This document shows, piece after piece, positions 1 to 13,446 of a stretch of 64,000 nucleotides of DNA. The stretch's first letter is position 1, and every line of letters starts with the position of its first letter. The position numbers were made by a program, and so were the translations under genes. Below the pieces are notes generated by a model, which ran no database searches, was not told where the DNA came from, and was given only the letters and a program-made list of their open reading frames with translations. The DNA lies in NCBI RefSeq assembly GCF_007754425.1, contig NZ_CP037452.1, positions 7,109,164-7,173,163 of the forward strand. The letters run 5' to 3'. The stretch comes from Gimesia fumaroli. Lineage in GTDB: Bacteria; Planctomycetota; Planctomycetia; Planctomycetales; Planctomycetaceae.

Positions 1-96
1 TTGAAACCGCAACTGAAACAACTCTTTTTGTGTTTCCTGGAGAGCAAATGATAATTGCTCATCATTCATCTCACGTAATTCGCTGGCTTTGGTCAT
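1..96 (-). CDS. rpmC: Ribosomal protein L29 (5' part, cut by window edge)
   Basis: The first 32 codons of large-subunit protein L29, found by translating the minus strand directly because the fragment is short. It starts at an ATG with its first base at 96 and begins MTKASELREMNDEQL, followed by an ELFQLRFQ stretch that matches the L29 helical-hairpin pattern. It follows rplP by 91 nt, the standard S10-operon order L16-L29. L29 sits near the exit of the peptide tunnel on the 50S subunit. The gene continues beyond base 1, so its length cannot be judged. Confidence 0.88.
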   Translation of the reverse strand, partial: MTKASELREMNDEQLSFALQETQKELFQLRFQ

Positions 97-187
97 CAGT
101 AAAACCCAATGATGTTTTTCAGTCTGTCTGCTAAATACAGAGCAGACCGAAGTGTTTTAAAATATTCAATACTCGCAGTCGACCAGA

Positions 188-607
188 CTAAATAGAAGGT
201 CGACGTTCGACTAATCTCACATTAACCGGTAACTTATGTGCCACACGTGCAAAACAACGTTTTGCAGCTTCGTGTGAAACTCCCGACAGCTCAAACAAAA
301 CGGTTCCAGGCTTAATCACGGCGACCCAGTGATCCGGCTCCCCTTTCCCCTTACCCATACGGGTTTCCAGAGGACGGGAAGTAACCGACTTCTGGGGAAA
401 GATGCGGATATAAAGTTTACCTTCACCTCGAACGTATTGTGTCGCTGCAATTCGGCATGCTTCAATGGTTTGTGCTGTTATGTGCCCAGGGTCCAGAGAT
501 TGTAAGCCCCATTCACCAAAGGCAACAGTGTTACCACGTGTCGCATTACCTTTTATGCGTCCTCTTTGGCTTTTGCGGTGCTTGACCCGCTTTGGCATTA
601 GAGCCAT
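188..607 (-). CDS. rplP: Ribosomal protein L16
   Basis: A 139-residue 50S protein near the peptidyl-transferase and A-site region. It starts MALMPKRVKHRK, has the basic N-terminal segment expected of L16 and ends VRLVERRPSI. I chose the ATG at 607 because AGGAG lies 7 nt upstream and the family alignment begins there; ATGs at 622 and 598 are alternatives. This start lies inside the 3' end of rpsC, so the two genes overlap by 62 nt in different frames. The Shine-Dalgarno sequence of rplP is therefore inside rpsC, which suggests translational coupling. Confidence 0.95.
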   Translation of the reverse strand: MALMPKRVKHRKSQRGRIKGNATRGNTVAFGEWGLQSLDPGHITAQTIEACRIAATQYVRGEGKLYIRIFPQKSVTSRPLETRMGKGKGEPDHWVAVIKPGTVLFELSGVSHEAAKRCFARVAHKLPVNVRLVERRPSI

Positions 608-1247
608 CGCGATTCTCCTCATCTGAATAATCACCAAGGTCAATCCAAACTTTCACTCCGATGACTCCGAAGGTGGTGTGTGCCTCACGAAATCCGTAGT
701 CAACATGTCGTTGCAAAGTCGAGAGTGGAATGGAACCACGGCTTGCTTTTTCACGCCGTGACATTTCTGCTCCACCCAATCGACCGGAAAGTTCGATTTT
801 AATTCCATGAACGCCCGTTTCCATTACCTGGTCCAGGGCACGTTTAATTGTTCTTCGGAAGCTACCACGCTTTGACAACTGTTGCGCGATATCTTCTGCA
901 ACCAATGCTGCACTTTGCAGTGCATTATCAACTTCGATAATTTTCAATTCCATCCGACGACCGGTCAGGTCTTCCAGCTCTGCTTTGAGCCGATCCACTT
1001 CCTGTCCTTTACGACCAATGATGATCCCGGGACGCGCTGTGAATAAATGTACGACAACCTGATCGCGAGTTCTTTCGATTTCGACTTTCGGAATGCCGGC
1101 AAATTTGTATTTGGTCTGGATGAATTTCCGTACTTTCTGATCCTCAACCAGCAATGCCCCAAAATCTTTCTTGGAGGCATACCAGCGACTTCTCCAGTCT
1201 TCTACCACGCCGACTCGAAATCCGGTTGGTCGAACTTTTTGCCCCAT
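546..1247 (-). CDS. rpsC: Ribosomal protein S3
   Basis: A 233-residue 30S head protein that helps form the mRNA entry channel. It starts MGQKVRPTGFRVG. The KH-domain motif PGIIIGRKGQEVD is visible near residues 73-85, and the C-terminal domain has the GRLGGAEMSRREK segment. The last ~25 residues (after DLGDYSDEEN) form a polar, lysine-rich tail whose coding sequence overlaps the start of rplP. Length is normal for the family (about 206-240). It lies 71 nt after rplV in the S10-type operon. Confidence 0.96.
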   Translation of the reverse strand: MGQKVRPTGFRVGVVEDWRSRWYASKKDFGALLVEDQKVRKFIQTKYKFAGIPKVEIERTRDQVVVHLFTARPGIIIGRKGQEVDRLKAELEDLTGRRMELKIIEVDNALQSAALVAEDIAQQLSKRGSFRRTIKRALDQVMETGVHGIKIELSGRLGGAEMSRREKASRGSIPLSTLQRHVDYGFREAHTTFGVIGVKVWIDLGDYSDEENRDGSNAKAGQAPQKPKRTHKR

Positions 1248-1318
1248 GATACAGGTTATCCTTTAAGTATTTCTGGTTGAGTATTTACTAAATTTGACAA
1301 TAGTGACTGTAAGCAGTT

Positions 1319-1663
1319 CTAAGGCAGCTCAGGAGCGTCAATAGAAACATGGATATGCGACATCCGACGACGAATCGTATACGCCATTCCTCGTGCACGG
1401 GGTTGAATGCGTTTGAACATCGGCCCGCCATCAACGCGTGCTTCTGTGATTTTCAAACCTTCTACATTCCGAGCACCTTTGTCTTCAGCATTGGCCATCG
1501 CACTCTTGATTACCTTCTCGAGGAAACGAGCCCCACGGTTTGGAATGTACTTCAACGAGTCCAAACCTTCAGAAGCTGTCATACCACGAACCAGGTCTGC
1601 AAAAGGACGAACCTTAGTTGCTGAAATTCGTGCAAATCGATGCATTGCTCGAACTTGCCCCAT
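1319..1663 (-). CDS. rplV: Ribosomal protein L22
   Basis: A 114-residue 50S protein whose long beta-hairpin lines the nascent-chain tunnel. It contains RISATKVRPFADLVRGM near the N terminus and the hairpin and C-terminal segment RIQPRARGMAYTIRRR, which is the L22 signature. The ATG at 1663 has GGAG 8 nt upstream; a Met at residue 7 is an alternative start. It sits between rpsS and rpsC as in most bacterial S10 operons. Confidence 0.96.
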   Translation of the reverse strand: MGQVRAMHRFARISATKVRPFADLVRGMTASEGLDSLKYIPNRGARFLEKVIKSAMANAEDKGARNVEGLKITEARVDGGPMFKRIQPRARGMAYTIRRRMSHIHVSIDAPELP

Positions 1664-1743
1664 GACAATTACTCCACTTCACTATTGCATAATTCTTATC
1701 GGTTATCGGCCGTCTCGACCGAAATAACAACAAACACAAACGT

Positions 1744-2010
1744 TTATTTCTTCTTCATCGTATGACCGCGGAAGGTGCGTGTCAGAGAAAACTCGCCCAG
1801 CTTATGGCCGACCATTTCTTCCGTGACATACACGCTTAAGTGAGCGCGCCCGTTATGCACCAGAAATGTATGACCTACAAATTCCGGAGCAATTGTTGAA
1901 GCCCGAGCCCATGTTTTGATCGGTGCTTTTTTACCCGACTCGTTCAACTTCTCAATCTTCTTAAGAAGCTTCACATCAACATAAGGCCCTTTTTTCAGAG
2001 AGCGACCCAT
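1744..2010 (-). CDS. rpsS: Ribosomal protein S19
   Basis: An 88-residue 30S protein that binds 16S rRNA with S13 in the head. It starts [12 protein letters not shown], the near-invariant S19 N terminus, so I place the start at 2010 rather than at the in-frame Met five codons upstream. It contains [21 protein letters not shown] and ends in a basic tail, GHTMKKK. It is 61 nt after rplB and 80 nt before rplV. Confidence 0.96.
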   Translation of the reverse strand: MGRSLKKGPYVDVKLLKKIEKLNESGKKAPIKTWARASTIAPEFVGHTFLVHNGRAHLSVYVTEEMVGHKLGEFSLTRTFRGHTMKKK

Positions 2011-2071
2011 AAAACTTGTCCTCAATTATCGAAAACAGATACGTATTCTTTTTAAATTCAAACTACAAAAA

Positions 2072-2929
2072 TCAGAGCTTCAGCTGACCATACCGACGTG
2101 ACTTACGACGTCGGATGATTGCCTTCGATGAAGCCTTTTTCCTCTTGCGTGTCTTTCCGCCTTTGGCAAGCTTACCTGTCGGGCTACAGGGATGACGGCC
2201 ACCTGAGTTTCGACCTTCACCACCACCCATCGGGTGAGCAACCGGGTTCATACAGGTTCCACGAACATGAGGACGACGCCCCATCCATCGTTTACGGCCT
2301 GCTTTACCCAGCACAACCTTTGTATGTTCTGAATTTCCAATTTCACCAATCGTTGCCCGGCAGGAGCTTGGAATACGTCTGACCTCACCAGAAGGTAGAG
2401 TAACCTGAGCCCAGTTTTCTTCCCGTGCATTCAGCACAGCAGAAGTACCGGCACTTCGACACAGCTGACCACCTCGACCAGGCTGCATTTCAATATTATG
2501 AATCATTGACCCCAGTGGAATGCTCGACAAAGGCATGCAGTTACCTACATTTGGCTCTACCTTGTCTCCACTCACCACAGTATCCCCGGCAGTCAAACCT
2601 TCCGGAGCCAGGATATATCGCTTTTCACCATCAACATAATGCAAAAGTGCAATTCGAGCTGATCGGTTGGGATCGTACTCAATGCCATTCACCTTTGCTG
2701 GAACACCATCTTTGTTACGCCGAAAATCGATCAAACGGTACATCCGCTTGTGTCCACCACCACGATGCCGTGAGGTAATCACACCCTGGTTATTCCGTCC
2801 GCCTTTTTTCTTATACCGTTTCAGCAGGGATTTCTCAGGAGCTTTCTTACGATCTGTAATCGCCGCAAAATCGCTCACCGATGCACCACGTCGACCTGGT
2901 GTGACAGGCTTGTAGAATCGGATTCCCAT
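2072..2929 (-). CDS. rplB: Ribosomal protein L2
   Basis: A 285-residue 50S protein needed for subunit association and peptidyl-transferase assembly. It starts [15 protein letters not shown]. It has [13 protein letters not shown] and the [16 protein letters not shown] segment, which contains the conserved histidine near the peptidyl-transferase centre. After that motif the sequence is basic ([15 protein letters not shown]), slightly longer than E. coli L2 (273 residues). It follows rplW by 80 nt in canonical order. Confidence 0.97.
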   Translation of the reverse strand: MGIRFYKPVTPGRRGASVSDFAAITDRKKAPEKSLLKRYKKKGGRNNQGVITSRHRGGGHKRMYRLIDFRRNKDGVPAKVNGIEYDPNRSARIALLHYVDGEKRYILAPEGLTAGDTVVSGDKVEPNVGNCMPLSSIPLGSMIHNIEMQPGRGGQLCRSAGTSAVLNAREENWAQVTLPSGEVRRIPSSCRATIGEIGNSEHTKVVLGKAGRKRWMGRRPHVRGTCMNPVAHPMGGGEGRNSGGRHPCSPTGKLAKGGKTRKRKKASSKAIIRRRKSRRYGQLKL

Positions 2930-3009
2930 AATTTAATTCCTCAATTTTTTGCTGGCTTCAAAAACCGGAGATCAGTCTGTTTCGAGTAAGTCTTTACACA
3001 AAACAAGGC

Positions 3010-3318
3010 TTAAAAGAATGAAATTCGATCATCCTCATGCAGTTCGACAATTGCCTTTTTCCATGATTTCGTATAACCAACTTTATATTTATGACGTCGT
3101 GGCTTACCCAATCGGTTTTGAGTCCGAACAGAAACCACTCGCACATTCCACAAGTCAGATACAGCTTTTTTAATGTCTGTTTTTGTAGCTGACTTATCAA
3201 CAACAAACGTGTATGCATTATAAGACTCAGATAAGTGAGTCCCTTTTTCTGTTACCAATGGCCGGATGACGACCTGATACGGCTCCAGCTGAACGCCTTT
3301 TTTTGAACCATCCGACAT
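3010..3318 (-). CDS. rplW: Ribosomal protein L23
   Basis: A 102-residue 50S protein at the tunnel exit, the docking site for trigger factor and SRP in bacteria. The start is the ATG at 3318 (MSDGSKKGVQLEPYQVV); the reading frame is open five codons further but only to a TTG. It contains VIRPLVTEKGTHL and the L23 C-terminal motif RLGKPRRHKYKVGYTKSWKKA. It lies between rplD and rplB as in most bacteria. Confidence 0.95.
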   Translation of the reverse strand: MSDGSKKGVQLEPYQVVIRPLVTEKGTHLSESYNAYTFVVDKSATKTDIKKAVSDLWNVRVVSVRTQNRLGKPRRHKYKVGYTKSWKKAIVELHEDDRISFF

Positions 3319-3371
3319 AACAACTAACCTCAATACTCAGACTGGATGACTAAACTACAAACCTTAACGAA

Positions 3372-4001
3372 CTAACCTTCTGACCGACCAAGCAACTGAT
3401 CTAACGCCGACTTAGTCAGAACCATCTGCCGCTGATGCAATACATCATAAGCATTCAAGTCACTCGCAGGTGAAACCTGCACTCCTGCAATATTTCGGGC
3501 TGACTTCCAAACAACGGGATCATGTCCACCAGTTGTTAAAAGACAAGTCGTATTCGACAAACCCAAAGCAGACAATGCGCCTGTGATTTCTTTTGTCTTT
3601 GGAACCTGCAACGCCAATTCATCAATCAGCGTCACCTGCTCATCTTCAAATTTACTTAAAATCGCCATCCGGGTCGCCAACTTGACGGCCTTTTTAGGCA
3701 AGCGATAACTCCAATCCTTAGGAGTTTTCGCAAATGTATGACCACCACCACGGCGAACAGGAGTCCGAGCAGCACCAGCTCGGGCACGACCTGTCCCCTT
3801 TTGCCGATACAATTTCTTTGTACTTCCCACCACCATGCCACGACTTTTGGTTTTCGAAGCACCAATCCGCTTATTTGCCTCGTACATCACCACAACGTCG
3901 TGCAACAACTGACGATTGACGCCACGGGCCAACTCAGTGGACTCAAACTCGTATTTGCCCACTTCTTTGCCAGATTTATCTTGAATTGCAACAGAAATCA
4001 T
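3372..4001 (-). CDS. rplD: Ribosomal protein L4
   Basis: A 209-residue 50S protein. The long internal loop that reaches into the exit tunnel is recognisable from QKGTGRARAGAARTPVRRGGG near residues 69-90. In E. coli L4 represses its own S10 operon; whether it does so here cannot be read from the sequence. The start MISVAIQDKSGKEVG fits the family. It is 52 nt after rplC and 53 nt before rplW. Confidence 0.95.
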   Translation of the reverse strand: MISVAIQDKSGKEVGKYEFESTELARGVNRQLLHDVVVMYEANKRIGASKTKSRGMVVGSTKKLYRQKGTGRARAGAARTPVRRGGGHTFAKTPKDWSYRLPKKAVKLATRMAILSKFEDEQVTLIDELALQVPKTKEITGALSALGLSNTTCLLTTGGHDPVVWKSARNIAGVQVSPASDLNAYDVLHQRQMVLTKSALDQLLGRSEG

Positions 4002-4053
4002 TTTGACACCATTTATTAAGGCAGAGCCAGATAACTACTTCAAACACCAAAAA

Positions 4054-4743
4054 CTAATACTTATTAGTATGACGAATCACCAGGTCCCCACCATTGGGCC
4101 CTGGAACTGCTCCCCGCACCAAAAGGAGACCATTCTCCTCATCAACGCGAACAACTTTCAAATGCCTGACAGTAATCTGCTTGCCGCCATATCGACCACC
4201 CATTCGCGTCCCCTTCATAACTCGTGAAGGATCCGCACTCTGACCAATTGAACCACCATGGCGATGCACTCTTTTCACACCATGAGAAGCACGCTGACCA
4301 GAAAAGTTATGTCTTTTCATCACCCCAGCAAAACCACGCCCTTTGCTGGTGCCTATCACATCGATGTGAGTCACGTCAGAAAAAACAGACACAGTCAGTT
4401 CGCTCCCGACCTCACAACCATGTTCTTCGCCATCGGTACGAAACTCTTTAATAAATCGTTTCGGCTCACAACCGGCCTTATCAACAGTAGCCACGCCTGA
4501 CTCGGATCGCTTTTTCTGCCGCTTACTATCCAGTGCAGCAACATGACCACGCTCACTACGTGCAGACAGGCGGCGAGGCTTATCACCAAAGCCAACCTGA
4601 ACCGCTTCGTACCCGTCTGTGTCTACCGTACGAACCTGCAGAACATGGCAAGGACCAGCCTGAATCACAGTGACGGGAACCATCACTCCATCATCATAAA
4701 CTTGTGTCATCCCGACCTTTTTACCCAGTAGACCGACAGGCAT
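4054..4743 (-). CDS. rplC: Ribosomal protein L3
   Basis: A 229-residue 50S protein that nucleates assembly and contacts the peptidyl-transferase centre. It starts MPVGLLGKKVGMTQVYDDG at the ATG at 4743, with AAAGGTGG just upstream; an in-frame GTG three codons earlier is less likely. The central extension SKGRGFAGVMKRHNF and the HRHGGSIGQSADPSRV loop are the L3 signature. It follows rpsJ after a 160-nt gap, wide for this gene pair. Confidence 0.96.
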   Translation of the reverse strand: MPVGLLGKKVGMTQVYDDGVMVPVTVIQAGPCHVLQVRTVDTDGYEAVQVGFGDKPRRLSARSERGHVAALDSKRQKKRSESGVATVDKAGCEPKRFIKEFRTDGEEHGCEVGSELTVSVFSDVTHIDVIGTSKGRGFAGVMKRHNFSGQRASHGVKRVHRHGGSIGQSADPSRVMKGTRMGGRYGGKQITVRHLKVVRVDEENGLLLVRGAVPGPNGGDLVIRHTNKY

Positions 4744-4903
4744 ACTCACCACCTTTAAAACAACGGGAACAAAGCCTCTACGAAACCTGCCTGTTACGAC
4801 AGAAGAAGCATAGCACCACCAGCTAACGCTGGACCCCTAACCAATCAAGCAGAACCGGCAATACAACCAGCACCGCGAGCATCATAACGAAAACCTACAA
4901 AGA

Positions 4904-5236
4904 CTAGTTTCCGCCAGCGGACGCCTTAATTTTAATATCAACCCCAGCGGGCAAAGACAACTTATTCAAAGCATCAATCGTCTTACCAGTTGGAGACAAA
5001 ATATCAACCAAACGCTTGTGAGTCCGAATTTCAAACTGCTCACGAGACTTCTTATCGATATGAGGCCCCTTCAGAACCGTATACCGCTCAATTCTCGTGG
5101 GCAATGGAATGGGGCCATGCACAATCGCACCGGTTCGCTTCGCCGTATCAACAATATCTGCTGCAGACTGATCCAACACGGAGTGATCATAAGCTTCCAT
5201 GCGAATTCGGATTCGCTCTTGACTCGCAACGGCCAC
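4904..5236 (-). CDS. rpsJ: Ribosomal protein S10 (non-ATG start)
   Basis: A 110-residue 30S head protein that is also the NusE antitermination factor. It has [17 protein letters not shown] near the N terminus, [20 protein letters not shown] in the middle and the conserved PAGVDIKIK end. There is no ATG that preserves the conserved N-terminal strand. The start is GTG at 5236 or TTG at 5239, with GAAGGA upstream at suitable spacing. It is the first gene of the S10-type block, 274 nt after fusA, with no tuf in between. Confidence 0.94.
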   Translation of the reverse strand: MAVASQERIRIRMEAYDHSVLDQSAADIVDTAKRTGAIVHGPIPLPTRIERYTVLKGPHIDKKSREQFEIRTHKRLVDILSPTGKTIDALNKLSLPAGVDIKIKASAGGN

Positions 5237-5510
5237 CAATAAATTCCTTCGCTAAAATTAGACTCTTACCCTATTTAGACCCTTTCCCCAAACAGGGGAA
5301 GCGAGCAATAGTAATGAGACCTTCTCTGCTTGTCAACAACCCGAACAAAGCTTAAAACGCTTTTTTCGAAAATCTGACATTCTCGCAACAAAAGCCTGAA
5401 ACAAACTGTTCATTTGAATGCCAGTGAATCGGATTTCAAATTCGCAGAGGAGACAAGTTACACACTCCTCCACCGGATACCAAGCGTGGAACCATACGAA
5501 TTTTGAAAAA

Positions 5511-7610
5511 TTATCCAATCATCTCTTTTAATACACCAGAAGGAGCCGGCGCATACTTTAAAGGCTCCATCGAAAAGGAGGCTCTCCCCTGTGACAGACT
5601 TCGAATCTGGGTAGAATAGCCAAACAATTGCGACAAAGGCGACTCCACTTCCATGACACACAAATCACTGCGCCATTCCGTATTCAACACAGCGGCATTC
5701 CGCGAGCTTAGATCAGCCTGAATGTTTCCACGAAATTCATCCGGAGTCACCACTTCCATCTTCATGATCGGTTCCAGCAATTGAATCTTCGCGTCGTTAA
5801 TACATCCATGTAACGCTTCTGAAACGGCGGCCTCCACCGCCACCTCATTCGTCTCCCCGTCATGAACCCGGGCATCCAGCACAACAAATTGCACATTCAT
5901 CAGCGGAAAACCAACTTGCCCGCCGCCCTCAACGCCCATCTTTAATGTTTCCATCATCACTTTATGCAACTCTGGATCCAGATCGCCTGGCTTCAGGTTA
6001 CTGACAATTGAAACGGGGACATCCCCCTTAAACGGCTCTAGACGCAGCTTCACCTTGAAGTAAAGATCCCCCCCGGAAGAAGGCCGACTGAACTCCACTT
6101 CCTTTTCCGTTACCGCAGTCACCGTCTCGCGATAACTCACGCGCGGCTTATGCACCCGCACACTCAAATTAAACTCTTTCTGCATACGATTACGGAGAAC
6201 TTCAAGATGTAACTCCCCCATCCCGGAGACAATTGTCTGACCGGTCTCTTCATTGGCTATCGCCTTAAAAGTAGGATCCTGCCGGGAAAGTTTTTTCAAT
6301 GTCTCTTCCAGCTTCTTTCGATCCGCGCTGGACTCAGGCTCCACTGCCATCGAAATCACGGTTTCAGGAAACGTAATACTTTCGAGCAGAATCGGATGCT
6401 TGATATCACACAAGGTATCCCCGGTGACAGCCTCCTTGGGACCAATCACACCGGCGATGTCACCCGCATCAATCGAATCGGTTTCCACCTTCTCTCGTGC
6501 ATCTGCATGCACACGCCAGAGCTGGCTGATCAACTCTTTCTTTCCAGTACGCGCATTGAGCAAGCGACTCCCACTTTTCAACTGTCCTGAATAAACGCGA
6601 ATAAAACACAAGTCACCATGCTTATCAGCCTGAATTTTAAAGACCAGACCACACATCGGCTCATCCACAGAAGGCGCCCGCGACTCTGGCTCGCCAGCCG
6701 GAGCATTTCGTTTTTTCGGCTGAGGATTAATCCCCTCTACCGGCGGTCGATCCAGCGGGCTGGGCAGAAACTCGCCAACCGCATCCAGCACAGGCTGCAC
6801 ACCAATGTAATTCAACGAAGAACCACAGAACGTGGGCTGCAGAGTTCCATTGAGAGTCGCCTCACGCAGTAGACGCAGCAGATCTTCCTCAGGGATATCT
6901 TCCGTTTCATAATATTGCTCAAGTACTTTTTCATCCAGCTCTGCCACCGCCTCCAGCATTTTGCTGCGCCACTCCTGGGCCTGCTCAAGATACTCTTCTG
7001 CAATCTCCCCGACCTCAAACTTTGCCCCCATCGACTCCGCATCATAATACAGGGATTTCATTTTGATCAGATCAATCACCCCCACAAAAGAAACGCCTGT
7101 TGAAGTTGTGCCTTCACCGATGGGAATCTGCAATGCGACGGGATTGGCCCGTAGACGCTTCTTGATTTCCTGAAATGTACGATCAAAGCTGGCACCAATA
7201 CGATCCATCTTATTAATAAAACAGATGCGCGGCACATTGTATTTATCTGCCTGCCTCCAAACTGTTTCACTTTGCGCTTCGACACCCTCCATCGCGCTGA
7301 ACACAACGACGGCACCATCCAGGACTCGCAGACTTCGCTCAACCTCTGCTGTAAAATCGACGTGCCCCGGCGTATCGATAATATTGATCGAATGCCCTTT
7401 CCACTGACAGGTAATCGCGGCCGAGTAAATCGTAATGCCACGCTTCGCCTCTTCCGCATCAAAGTCGGTCGCCGTCGTACCCTCATCAACACCACCCGGC
7501 CGATGCACAACACCTGCGTAGTACAAAATACGCTCAGTTGTCGTCGTCTTACCGGCGTCAATATGAGCAATGATCCCAATGTTTCTGATTTTTTCTATTG
7601 AAGCTGACAT
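5511..7610 (-). CDS. fusA: Translation elongation factor G, divergent type
   Basis: A 699-residue translational GTPase in the str-operon position. G motifs are [12 protein letters not shown] (G1), RGITI (G2), DTPGHVDF (G3) and NKMD (G4). Domains II-V follow in the EF-G order, ending with [21 protein letters not shown]. Two regions differ from ordinary EF-G: switch I reads [20 protein letters not shown], and the domain IV loop normally GGRGQYGHV is replaced by [10 protein letters not shown]. This pattern suggests the spdEFG1 subfamily (spirochaetes, planctomycetes, delta-proteobacteria), in which a paralogue shares the work of EF-G. A terminator-like hairpin lies between it and rpsG. Confidence 0.93.
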   Translation of the reverse strand: MSASIEKIRNIGIIAHIDAGKTTTTERILYYAGVVHRPGGVDEGTTATDFDAEEAKRGITIYSAAITCQWKGHSINIIDTPGHVDFTAEVERSLRVLDGAVVVFSAMEGVEAQSETVWRQADKYNVPRICFINKMDRIGASFDRTFQEIKKRLRANPVALQIPIGEGTTSTGVSFVGVIDLIKMKSLYYDAESMGAKFEVGEIAEEYLEQAQEWRSKMLEAVAELDEKVLEQYYETEDIPEEDLLRLLREATLNGTLQPTFCGSSLNYIGVQPVLDAVGEFLPSPLDRPPVEGINPQPKKRNAPAGEPESRAPSVDEPMCGLVFKIQADKHGDLCFIRVYSGQLKSGSRLLNARTGKKELISQLWRVHADAREKVETDSIDAGDIAGVIGPKEAVTGDTLCDIKHPILLESITFPETVISMAVEPESSADRKKLEETLKKLSRQDPTFKAIANEETGQTIVSGMGELHLEVLRNRMQKEFNLSVRVHKPRVSYRETVTAVTEKEVEFSRPSSGGDLYFKVKLRLEPFKGDVPVSIVSNLKPGDLDPELHKVMMETLKMGVEGGGQVGFPLMNVQFVVLDARVHDGETNEVAVEAAVSEALHGCINDAKIQLLEPIMKMEVVTPDEFRGNIQADLSSRNAAVLNTEWRSDLCVMEVESPLSQLFGYSTQIRSLSQGRASFSMEPLKYAPAPSGVLKEMIG

Positions 7611-7747
7611 CGTTCCCTACAATCCAATCTACAAAACCATCAACCAAACAGCATTCACCCAAACAAATATTTTAATGAAGAACCTAATCTTAAAAACAGC
7701 GACCACCATTCAACACCGGCACTATATCTCCCCTGAACTCACACTAT

Positions 7748-7798
7748 AAAAAAAAAGACGCACAAAGTAATAGCTCAAAAGCCATACCAGTGCGTCTT
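7748..7798 (-). terminator. Rho-independent terminator or attenuator between rpsG and fusA
   Basis: Read on the minus strand, AAGACGCAC pairs with GTGCGTCTT (9 bp, perfect) around a 26-nt loop. It is followed at once by a run of nine T residues and then TATAG. It begins about 20 nt after the rpsG stop codon and lies 137 nt before the fusA start. This is a canonical intrinsic terminator, unusual between two genes usually co-transcribed, so it may work as an attenuator or partial stop. Confidence 0.8.
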
Positions 7799-7818
7799 AA
7801 TGGTCGTATTTATTTGCC

Positions 7819-8298
7819 TTAGCGAGAGAAGGCGAAATGTGCAAACGCCTTGTTCGCTTCAGCCATCCGATGAATGTTCTCACGAGTTGTCATTGCGGTA
7901 CCTTCCCGCTTGTGAGCAGACAGAATTTCATCAGCCAGTCGGACTTCCATAGGACGACCTTTTTTCCCACGAATGGCGGCCAGAATCCAGCGAATCGCCA
8001 ACGTTTGCTGACGCTTGGGACTCACAGGAGTCGGAACCTGATAGGTTGCCCCACCCACTCGCTTTGACCGCACCTCGACACTAGGCTTCACATTTTCGAC
8101 AGCCTGTGTAAAAACTTCGATCGGCTCCACATCGGGAATGCGCTCTTTAATGCGTTCCAGAGCATCATAAAAAACGTTTTGTGCAACGCTTTTTTTGCCG
8201 TCGTGCATCAGGCAGTTAACAAACTTGGAAGCCAACAGTGAATTAAACCGAGGATCCGGTTTTAGCTGTGTCGCACTGGCTGTAAACTTCTTGCCCAT
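7819..8298 (-). CDS. rpsG: Ribosomal protein S7
   Basis: A 159-residue 30S head protein near the E and P sites. The start at 8298 ([20 protein letters not shown]) fits the family; an in-frame Met 15 codons upstream would add a non-conserved stretch. It contains [23 protein letters not shown]-type sequence in the middle and ends [10 protein letters not shown], close to the usual S7 end. It lies 94 nt after rpsL and is followed by a strong terminator-like hairpin before fusA. Confidence 0.95.
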   Translation of the reverse strand: MGKKFTASATQLKPDPRFNSLLASKFVNCLMHDGKKSVAQNVFYDALERIKERIPDVEPIEVFTQAVENVKPSVEVRSKRVGGATYQVPTPVSPKRQQTLAIRWILAAIRGKKGRPMEVRLADEILSAHKREGTAMTTRENIHRMAEANKAFAHFAFSR

Positions 8299-8392
8299 TC
8301 CAACATTTCCTCTGACTTTAATCTCAATGCCCAGAAAGAACACTGACAGATGTAATCAATTATTTGACCAATGAATAAATTTAAATGAACGA

Positions 8393-8764
8393 TTATTTGG
8401 GGCGTTTTGTACCATAACGGCTACGTGCCTGGCGACGATCATTCACACCAAGTGTATCGAGCACACCACGGATCACTTTATAACGAACACCAGGCAAGTC
8501 GCGAACACGACCACCACGTACCAGCACAATAGAGTGCTCCTGCAGGTTATGTCCTTCTCCGGGGATATAAGCAGTCAACTCTTTTCCGTTCGAAAGACGA
8601 ACACGAGCCACTTTACGCAAGGCGGAGTTTGGCTTCTTCGGAGTTACTGTCTTAACCTGCAAACAGACACCACGTTTCTGCGGACAACCTTCCAACAGAG
8701 GCGTTTTACTCTTGGAAATCTGCTTTTTTCTTGGCTTACGAATCAATTGATTAATCGTTGGCAT
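8393..8764 (-). CDS. rpsL: Ribosomal protein S12 with natural Arg88
   Basis: A 123-residue decoding-centre protein of the 30S subunit. It starts [14 protein letters not shown] and contains the conserved loops [11 protein letters not shown] (Lys43 present) and [13 protein letters not shown]. In the second loop residue 88 is Arg (codon CGC at 8503-8501), where E. coli and most bacteria have Lys. In other bacteria the K88R change gives streptomycin resistance. Planctomycetes are commonly isolated on streptomycin media, which fits. The gene follows rpoC after 226 nt and starts the str block. Confidence 0.96.
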   Translation of the reverse strand: MPTINQLIRKPRKKQISKSKTPLLEGCPQKRGVCLQVKTVTPKKPNSALRKVARVRLSNGKELTAYIPGEGHNLQEHSIVLVRGGRVRDLPGVRYKVIRGVLDTLGVNDRRQARSRYGTKRPK

Positions 8765-8990
8765 CGAGACAACCCATCTTCGTTCAAATCATGAACTTAC
8801 AATAAACACTTTTATTCAAACGCAGCCAAAAATACATATGGCCACTCATTTCGTATCTTTTACGCCCCTCAGCAGTGTGAGGAACGAGACAATGTATCCA
8901 GCCCGAACGAATCCGTCAAGTCTCACACCAGGCCCATTTCAGGAACCAGGTCAAGAGAATTCCACCGGAAACCAGGCTGGATCATTCTAC

Positions 8991-13352
<4,362 letters not shown>

Positions 13353-13446
13353 TGTGCACGCTCCTTATTTTCTGAACTGTTTATGATCAGACATTGATCC
13401 TGAAAAACATCGCCTTTGACACAAATCTCTAATCCCTGAGAACGCA

